DNA of 9,844 nt from Elusimicrobia bacterium RIFCSPLOWO2_01_FULL_54_10 (GTDB lineage: Bacteria > Elusimicrobiota > Elusimicrobia > 2-02-FULL-39-32). A model generated the notes under the pieces. The model worked only from the letters and a program-made list of their open reading frames with translations. It was not told the DNA's origin and ran no database searches. The stretch covers positions 1 to 9,844 of the forward strand of contig MGUQ01000032.1 in NCBI GenBank assembly GCA_001799975.1, in the 5' to 3' direction. Position numbers and translations under genes: made by a program. Each line of letters begins with the position of its first letter. Position 1 is the stretch's first letter. Below, piece after piece: positions 6,345-9,844 of this stretch.

Positions 6345-6523
6345 GGCCCAAGGCGAAGCGGACCGCGGCGAAGTACGCGGTGGATCATCTTGGGCTGAGC
6401 GAGAGGCGAGCGTGCGCGGCGCTGGAATTGTGCCGTGCGACATATCAATACCGCCCGCTGTTTAAGGACGACGGCCCGCTTCGGGAACGAATCCGGGAGA
6501 TCACGCAGAGCCGGAGGCGGTGA
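6338..6523 (+). pseudogene. IS3-family transposase OrfB, N-terminal fragment only
   Basis: In the -1 frame the protein continues LVRPKAKRTAAKYAVDHLGL and then SERRACAALELCRATYQYRP, a well-known start of OrfB (HTH_21 region). About 60 residues remain, to REITQSRRR. The homology then stops at a TGA (6521-6523), exactly where sequence of the opposing istA begins. The whole DDE integrase core (rve domain) is missing, so no active transposase can be made. Confidence 0.85.
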
Positions 6524-7601
6524 CGCGCACGTCCAGCTTTTCCCGGATCCATTGGAACGGAACGGAGTAATAGTGGCGGTCGATCTCAATGTGGTAGTCG
6601 ATGTTGACGGTGGCCTTCTTCCACTCGGCGTACTCGTATGACCGCTCCGGAAGCGCTTGGGCATTGGGCCGATCCAAGGTCTCGAAGAGTTCTTTGCGGG
6701 ATTTCTTCATCTTGCGCAATAGCCGGCCGTTAAGAGCCGGCAAAAGTTCCCGGATGGCGGCGTTGAGTTCAGCCAGGCTCGTGAAGGTGCGATGGCGCAG
6801 GACCGCGAGAATCCAACGCTTGGCGATCAAAACGCCGGTTTCCACTTTGGCTTTGTCTCGGGGATGTTTGGGCCTGGCGGGAAGAACGGCCATGCCGTAA
6901 TGCTGGGCAAAGTCCGCGTAGGTGGGATTGATCTCGGGCTCGTAGAAACAAGCTTGAGATACTCCGGACTTCAGGCAATCCGGAACGATCAAGCGCGGCG
7001 AGCAGCCAAAATGGTCCAGGGCGCGCACGTGAGAGCCGATCCAGCAGGACAAATCCTGAGAGAGGCTGGCTTCCGCGTAGGTGTAGTTGGAGGCGCCCCA
7101 AACAGCCACGAACAGGTGTGTGGTCGTTAGCTCGCCGGTGAGGGGATTAACAATGGAAAGCCCTTTGGCATAGTCCACGAAGACTTTCTCCCCGGCTCTG
7201 TGTTCCTGGCGCATGCAGTAATCCAGTTTCCCGAGCCATTGCCGATAGTTCTCGCAGAATTGGGAATACTGATATCCCTCAGGGTTCTGTTCTTTGTATT
7301 CCCGCCACAGAAGGTCGAGGGTCAGGTTGACGTTTCTGAAGCTGCGCAGTTCATCGTAGAGATAAGCGTAGTCCGGCTGGGCGCGGTCTTTCTTGGCGGG
7401 GAGTTGGGATCGGGCGAATAGGCGGCTTTCCAGGGCCTGATCGCTCAAGCCCTCCGGCAGGGGCCAGGATATCCCGGCGGCCTTGGCCTTCTGCAGATAG
7501 TCGCTGACCGTGCTGTGGGCAACGCGCAGACTATCCGCAATCTGCCGGTTGCTTAAGCCGATTTGGTATTTGAGACGCAGTACTTCTTTGATATTTCTCA
7601 T
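6501..7601 (-). pseudogene. istA: IS21-family transposase IstA, 3'-truncated
   Basis: DDE transposase of an IS21-type element; 366 residues remain of the roughly 500 usual for the family. An HTH lies at 15-40 (GLSNRQIADSLRVAHSTVSD). The catalytic triad appears intact: Asp 143 (VFVDYAKG), Asp 208 (LIVPDCLKSG) and Glu 254 (AKVETGV). The protein ends at KLDVRVTASGSA; the last codons come from IS3 sequence, so the C-terminal domain is lost. The ATPase helper gene istB, which should follow, is absent. The ATG at 7601 is preferred over the TTG at 7622 because AAAGG lies 6 bases upstream. Cleavage chemistry may survive on paper, but without IstB and the second IS end transposition is not expected. 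Confidence 0.85.
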
Positions 7602-7726
7602 GGGTAACCTTTGATTGGCCAATTGAACTTCCTTAAAAGGTTCATGTGACCAGTTACCCAGCGTCAGTTCAATCTAGGGGTGGACGATTTGACCGGAACG
7701 GTGGACGATTTAGGCCGGAAAACGCA
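6521..7726 (-). mobile_element. IS21-family insertion sequence remnant (left end plus part of istA)
   Basis: The intact end lies at about 7726: on the minus strand the element starts TGCGTTTTCCGGCC, followed by the end repeats and istA. The opposite end, istB and the istA 3' end are missing, cut at the junction with IS3 orfB near 6521. It entered the abiEi gene, whose remaining C-terminal codons follow directly at 7728. Confidence 0.75.
7680..7720. repeat. IS21 end repeats (two copies of GTGGACGATTT..CCGGAA)
   Basis: The copies are at 7680-7698 and 7701-7720, 21 bp apart. IS21-family ends carry such multiple transposase-binding repeats next to the terminus. An apparent open frame beginning at 7680 is translated IS end fused to abiEi remnant codons. 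Confidence 0.7.
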
Positions 7727-7727
7727 T

Positions 7728-7874
7728 AGAAACAAGATTGGCCTGGATGTTGCGATTGAGGCCCTAAAGCTAGCCGTTAGAAGGAAGCATTCCAAGGTGA
7801 CGGAACTTATGAAATATGCGAAAATCTGCAGGGTTGAAAAAATTATGAAACCGTATCTGGAAGCCCTGCTGTGA
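7728..7874 (+). pseudogene. AbiEi-type antitoxin, C-terminal remnant (type IV toxin-antitoxin)
   Basis: The frame reads RNKIGLDVAIEALKLAVRR through AKICRVEKIMKPYLEALL, which I recognise as the C-terminus of AbiEi-family antitoxins (transcriptional repressor and antitoxin of the AbiE type IV system). The N-terminal winged helix and most of the C-terminal domain are missing because the IS21 end abuts at 7726, and they are not found on the other side of the IS remnants. The stop overlaps the next start as GTGA (7871-7874), the coupling usual for abiEi-abiEii. The family call rests on remembered family sequence, not on a search. Confidence 0.65.
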
Positions 7875-8005
7875 GAAAGGATCTCAAAAACGTTTCCGCA
7901 TCCGTTCGTCAGCAGCTCTATAACATGGCGAAGAATGTTTCTATCTGCGTAGAAATTCCAATGTTTAACTCTTGTTTTTCTTTGGAAATGGCGGGATGTT
8001 GGTAG
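7871..8005 (+). pseudogene. AbiEii-type nucleotidyltransferase toxin, N-terminal remnant
   Basis: From GTG at 7871 the frame reads RKDLKNVSASVRQQLYNMAK, very like the start of AbiEii-family toxins (K-N-x-A-x-SVR-x-R-L-x-N-x-A). After about residue 22 (near 7936) the similarity ends; the frame runs through unrelated sequence to a stop at 8003-8005. None of the nucleotidyltransferase motifs is present, so the toxin is dead. Its position directly after the abiEi remnant, with a 4-base overlap, supports the assignment. Confidence 0.6.
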
Positions 8006-8026
8006 GCAGTAAACTTATGTCACAGC

Positions 8027-8059
8027 TTGCGCGATTTGTTGCGCGATTGTTGCGCGATT
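8027..8059. repeat. Three copies of TTGCGCGATT upstream of fic (candidate operator)
   Basis: Exact copies lie at 8027-8036, 8039-8048 and 8050-8059, with starts 12 and 11 bp apart, so all face the same side of the helix. The third overlaps the fic -35 box. A matching triplet with the same 12/11 spacing lies right after the fic stop. Each unit is a near-palindrome. A bound repressor would block the promoter; the C-terminal wing-HTH-like part of Fic itself is a candidate ligand. Confidence 0.8.
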
Positions 8060-8078
8060 ATTTTTAGTATGGTATACT
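8050..8078 (+). promoter_or_regulatory. sigma70-type promoter of fic
   Basis: TTGCGC (8050-8055), a 17-bp spacer and TATACT (8073-8078). A start about 7 bases downstream coincides with the ATG at 8085, so the transcript may be leaderless; no Shine-Dalgarno sequence precedes the ATG. Confidence 0.65.
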
Positions 8079-8084
8079 GGCTAT

Positions 8085-9140
8085 ATGTTCAATCCCCAAT
8101 ATAAGCTCACAAACAAGATCGTCGCAATGCTTACAGCCATAGCTGAAGCTAAAGCGGCCATTGATCGGGCAAAACTCCTTCCGAAACAAGAAATACGATT
8201 GCGACGGCAAGCCTTGATCCGTATGACTCACAGTTCTACAAAGATCGAGGGCAATGCGCTGAATATTCACCAAGTAGAGGCAATCGCAGCTCATAAAAAG
8301 ATCGATGCTCCCGCCCGGGATATATTTGAGGTGGAAAACTATCTTGAAGCGCTGCGCTATATCAGCAAACAAGTCCAAAAGAAACAGCCCATCACTGAAA
8401 AGACTTTCCTTAAAATTCACCAGCTTGTGACACATCGGACGCTCTCCGAAGATCAATCGGGATACTATCGCAAAGGCCCAATCTATGTGGTACGGCGACG
8501 GCTGGGCGCGCCTGATGAAACAGTGTATACGGGACCCGAAGCCAAAAGAGTTCCTGGGTTGGTATCAGGCCTGATCAAATGGCTGAAAGCCAACATCAAT
8601 GAAGAGGTTCACCCCGTTATCGCAGCAGGGATTGCTCATCAGGAAGTTGCCGCTATTCATCCTTTTAACGACGGCAACGGCCGAACAGCCCGCGCTTTGG
8701 CCACATTGATCCTTTACGAACGAGGATATGATTTCCGAAAGCTTTTCGCTCTTGAGGACTACTACAATAAAGATCGTGCCCAATATTACAAGGCGATCAA
8801 TATCGGCAGAAATTATGAGGAAAGACGCACTGATTTTACGCCTTGGCTCGAATATTTCGTTAAGGGCTTCAAACAGGAAATTGACAATACTAAAGCCAAA
8901 GTGACCGCCTTATCTCTAAAAAAGGTTGGTACAGAACTCCAATCGCAGGTGTTTCTCGATGCCGAGCAGTTGAAAATCCTAGATTTTATGGATCAAATGG
9001 GAAAGATTACGGTTAAGGATGCGGTGAGTATTCTGGAGTGCCCACAACGAACTGCACAACTTTATCTTCAACGCTTAAAGAAGCTAAAAATGATCAAACA
9101 AGTGGGCAAAGGCCCTGCTTCTGGTTACATTTTAAGCTAA
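8085..9140 (+). CDS. Fic family protein (AMPylase-type) with N-terminal inhibitory helix and C-terminal winged-helix-like domain
   Basis: A 351-residue Fic/DOC-fold protein. Such enzymes usually transfer AMP from ATP to a Ser, Thr or Tyr of a target protein. The active-site motif HPFNDGNGRTAR is complete at 192-203, with catalytic His 192, the metal-binding Asp 196 and Arg 200 and 203. The auto-inhibitory motif S-x3-E-G (SSTKIEGN) is at 50-57, before the Fic core, so this is a self-inhibited (class II) Fic that needs no separate antitoxin. The last 65 residues (from about 285) include ITVKDAVSILECPQRTAQLY, an HTH-like segment that may bind DNA. It is intact, with its own promoter, repeat arrays on both sides and terminators downstream, next to a dead AbiE pair. 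The target is unknown; a toxin or defence role is an inference from context. Confidence 0.92.
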   Translation: MFNPQYKLTNKIVAMLTAIAEAKAAIDRAKLLPKQEIRLRRQALIRMTHSSTKIEGNALNIHQVEAIAAHKKIDAPARDIFEVENYLEALRYISKQVQKKQPITEKTFLKIHQLVTHRTLSEDQSGYYRKGPIYVVRRRLGAPDETVYTGPEAKRVPGLVSGLIKWLKANINEEVHPVIAAGIAHQEVAAIHPFNDGNGRTARALATLILYERGYDFRKLFALEDYYNKDRAQYYKAINIGRNYEERRTDFTPWLEYFVKGFKQEIDNTKAKVTALSLKKVGTELQSQVFLDAEQLKILDFMDQMGKITVKDAVSILECPQRTAQLYLQRLKKLKMIKQVGKGPASGYILS

Positions 9141-9143
9141 GCA

Positions 9144-9176
9144 TTGCGGGATTATTTGCGCGATTATTGCGCGATC
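9144..9176. repeat. Three TTGCGCGATT-like copies directly after fic
   Basis: TTGCGGGATT (9144), TTGCGCGATT (9156) and TTGCGCGATC (9167) keep the same 12/11-bp spacing as the upstream array; 28 of 33 positions agree. The array begins 3 bases after the fic stop codon. It may be a second binding site (looping), or the paired arrays may delimit a fic cassette. Confidence 0.75.
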
Positions 9177-9199
9177 CCATCACTGACGCCCACGCTAAT

Positions 9200-9240
9200 A
9201 AAAAACCCCTTAATCTAGCGCCTAAAACCTAGACAAGGGG
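9200..9240 (-). terminator. Rho-independent terminator, minus strand
   Basis: CCCCTT (9206-9211) pairs with AAGGGG (9235-9240), and TCTAG (9214-9218) with CTAGA (9229-9233). On the minus strand the hairpin is followed by TTTTTT (9205-9200) and TATTA. It faces transcription coming from the orphan tRNA half. Confidence 0.7.
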
Positions 9241-9243
9241 ATC

Positions 9244-9264
9244 CTGACTCACAGCTGACACACG
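9244..9264. repeat. 21-bp direct repeat, right copy
   Basis: Identical to 5803-5823 and in the same orientation. It lies 43 bp inside the right tRNA-half repeat, mirroring the left end of the island. Confidence 0.7.
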
Positions 9265-9265
9265 C

Positions 9266-9303
9266 CTCTCGACGGAGAGCTTTTTTCTTCCGACGGAGGT
9301 TTT
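9266..9303 (+). terminator. Tandem rho-independent terminators after fic
   Basis: The first hairpin is CTCTC-GACG-GAGAG (9266-9279) followed by C and TTTTTT (9281-9286). The second is CTTCC-GAC-GGAGG (9287-9299, one G-T pair) followed by TTTT (9300-9303). Both share the core CGACGGAG. They would stop fic transcription before the quinone oxidoreductase gene. Confidence 0.6.
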
Positions 9304-9307
9304 ATAT

Positions 9308-9348
9308 CTTATGAAGCGATTGCTCTAACCGGGCTGAGCTACCCCGCC
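9308..9348 (-). pseudogene. Orphan 5' half of tRNA-Met (att-like direct repeat, right copy)
   Basis: It matches the intact tRNA from acceptor base 1 through the anticodon loop (CAT kept) with one D-loop change at 9333, then diverges completely, so no tRNA can form. It faces the same way as the intact gene and still has a good promoter upstream. It is probably the displaced native half of the tRNA gene. Confidence 0.85.
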
Positions 9349-9365
9349 GATAAAAGCAATACGTC

Positions 9366-9395
9366 ATCATAGCAAATGCCTCCTTGGAGGCGCAA
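9366..9395 (-). promoter_or_regulatory. Promoter driving the orphan tRNA half
   Basis: On the minus strand: TTGCGC (9395-9390), an 18-bp spacer and TATGAT (9371-9366), with initiation expected near 9359, about 11 bases before the tRNA start. The spacer holds the inverted repeat GCCTCC-TT-GGAGGC (9378-9391 on the plus strand), which overlaps the -35. The intact tRNA at 5608-5682 has no comparably good promoter. Confidence 0.6.
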
Positions 9396-9432
9396 CTTAA
9401 CATCCGTCTGCGCCGCCACCAAGCGCGTTTTG

Positions 9433-9438
9433 TATAAT
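9433..9438 (+). promoter_or_regulatory. Perfect -10 box TATAAT of the quinone oxidoreductase gene
   Basis: TATAAT ends 8 bases before the ATG at 9447, so the transcript should start at or within a base or two of the ATG. The -35 region is weak. No Shine-Dalgarno sequence is present, which fits leaderless translation. Confidence 0.55.
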
Positions 9439-9446
9439 CACAACTC

Positions 9447-9844
9447 ATGAAAGCCATCAGGGTGAACGAATTCGGCGGGCCGGAAGTGATGCGGTTCGAA
9501 GACATGCCCACCCTCAAGCCGGGAGCCGCCGAAGTCCTGGTTAGAATCAAGGCCGCGGGAGTTAATCCCGTGGACACTTATCTCCGAACCGGTACCTATG
9601 CTTATAAACCGACTCTCCCTTATACGCCAGGTTCCGATGCCGGAGGCTTTGTTGAATCCGTGGGCTCCAAGGTCAAAGGCATCAAAAAGGGGGTCAGGGT
9701 CTACTGTTCAGGCAGTCTGTCAGGAACATACGCCGAATTTGCTCTCTGCAATCCGTCCCAAGTGCACCCCATCCCCGCCCACATCAGTTTTTCTCAAGCC
9801 GCAGGGGTGTATGTTCCTTATGCCACGGCTTTCCGGGCCCTTTT
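9447..9844 (+). CDS. Zinc-independent NAD(P)H:quinone oxidoreductase (MDR superfamily, Qor-like), 3' truncated by the window edge
   Basis: The first 132 codons of a medium-chain dehydrogenase/reductase; the frame is open to the window end. It opens MKAIRVNEFGGPEVMRFED and has the QOR-type segments AAGVNPVDTYLRTG (36-49) and PYTPGSDAGGFVESVG (58-73). GTYAEFAL (93-100) and QAAGVYVPYATAFRAL (117-132), which leads into the nucleotide-binding domain, follow. The catalytic-zinc Cys of alcohol dehydrogenases is replaced in the GVNPVD context, as in quinone reductases. Soluble enzymes of this type reduce small quinones or enones with NADPH; the substrate here is unknown. The NADPH-binding Gly motif lies beyond the window. 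Confidence 0.88.
   Translation, partial: MKAIRVNEFGGPEVMRFEDMPTLKPGAAEVLVRIKAAGVNPVDTYLRTGTYAYKPTLPYTPGSDAGGFVESVGSKVKGIKKGVRVYCSGSLSGTYAEFALCNPSQVHPIPAHISFSQAAGVYVPYATAFRAL

Larger units (their letters stand above)
6002..6523 (+). mobile_element. IS3-family insertion sequence remnant (left part)
   Basis: The left end is placed tentatively at TGACGTCCCCCC (6002), which starts with TGA and a C-run as IS3 ends often do. It carries a complete orfA, a frameshift signal and the first roughly 60 codons of orfB. The right end and its inverted repeat are missing. The sequence is cut at about 6521, where IS21-family DNA begins, so this copy cannot move by itself. Confidence 0.75.
5642..9348. mobile_element. 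Putative integrated element or genomic island at tRNA-Met, with no integrase visible
   Basis: The stretch is bounded by direct copies of the tRNA-Met 5' half (5642-5682 and 9308-9348; 40 of 41 bases identical). An exact 21-bp direct repeat lies just inside each end, and tandem 10-bp repeats lie near the left end. Inside are two IS remnants, a broken AbiE toxin-antitoxin pair and a Fic gene, all typical island cargo. No tyrosine or serine recombinase is found, so the element is either decayed or was mobilised in trans. The bounds are the outer edges of the two repeats. That it integrated by site-specific recombination is inferred from the layout. Confidence 0.6.

Noticed and set aside
5952..6443. 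163-residue minus-strand open frame ending in LLKQMESGLKDFN
   Set aside because: Mostly the reverse of IS3 orfA/orfB. The last dozen residues (about 5952-6000) could be the tail of a gene cut by IS3, but too little remains to support a call.
7680..7874. 64-residue protein starting at GTG 7680
   Set aside because: The first 16 codons are IS21 end repeats; only the part from 7728 looks like real protein, an AbiEi remnant. It was therefore annotated as a pseudogene.
8027..8059. CRISPR-like short repeats
   Set aside because: Units are 10 bp with 1-2 bp between them and have no unique spacers; they are operator-like instead.
8064..8456. 130-residue minus-strand open frame
   Set aside because: Shadow of the fic gene, whose frame has all the Fic motifs.
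9266..9303. Riboswitch or other structured regulatory leader
   Set aside because: Only two small hairpins each followed by a T-run are present, with no aptamer-like core; tandem terminators explain it.
9302..9577. 91-residue minus-strand open frame
   Set aside because: It spans the tRNA half and the antisense of the quinone oxidoreductase start; no protein features.

Overview
The window looks like chromosomal DNA of a Gram-negative, diderm bacterium. It carries a heptosyltransferase-type GT9 enzyme (lipopolysaccharide), a cell-wall amidase, and two enzymes of the futalosine route to menaquinone. Tight gene packing, fairly GC-rich core genes and several starts without a Shine-Dalgarno sequence would fit an uncultured lineage such as Omnitrophota or Elusimicrobiota. 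That placement is a guess; nothing here fixes the phylum.

Core region, 1-5682. The 3' part of an N-acetylmuramoyl-L-alanine amidase gene (+) runs into a convergent GT9 glycosyltransferase (-). Next is a compact (+) operon, aroK-aroB-mqnC, whose genes overlap. Converging on it is a (-) unit read in the order tRNA-Met(CAT), mqnD, then a small cyclic-nucleotide-binding-domain protein. AroK and AroB act in the shikimate pathway to chorismate. MqnC and MqnD act later, turning chorismate-derived futalosine intermediates into menaquinone, so the block links precursor supply with quinone synthesis.

Accessory island, about 5642-9348. It is bounded by two direct copies (40 of 41 bases identical) of the 5' half of the tRNA-Met gene: one inside the intact tRNA, the other an orphan half at 9308-9348. 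An exact 21-bp direct repeat lies just inside both ends (5803-5823 and 9244-9264), and three 10-bp tandem repeats sit near the left end. This is the layout of an element integrated at a tRNA anticodon arm, but no integrase is present in the window. Inside are: an IS3-family remnant (orfA, a slippery heptamer and a truncated orfB), joined directly to an IS21-family remnant (3'-truncated istA and its left end); decayed ends of an AbiEi/AbiEii type IV toxin-antitoxin pair; and an intact Fic-domain gene. The fic gene is preceded and followed by matching triplets of TTGCGCGATT on an 11-12 bp period. The upstream triplet overlaps its promoter.

Right flank, 9349-9844. The orphan tRNA half keeps a good promoter (-), probably the original tRNA promoter, and could drive a short chimeric RNA ending at a terminator near 9200. 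A zinc-independent quinone oxidoreductase (MDR family) starts at 9447, probably from a leaderless transcript, and runs off the window.

Most notable: the tRNA-half att scar with its possible chimeric RNA; the paired repeat arrays around fic; and the AbiE remnant beside it.
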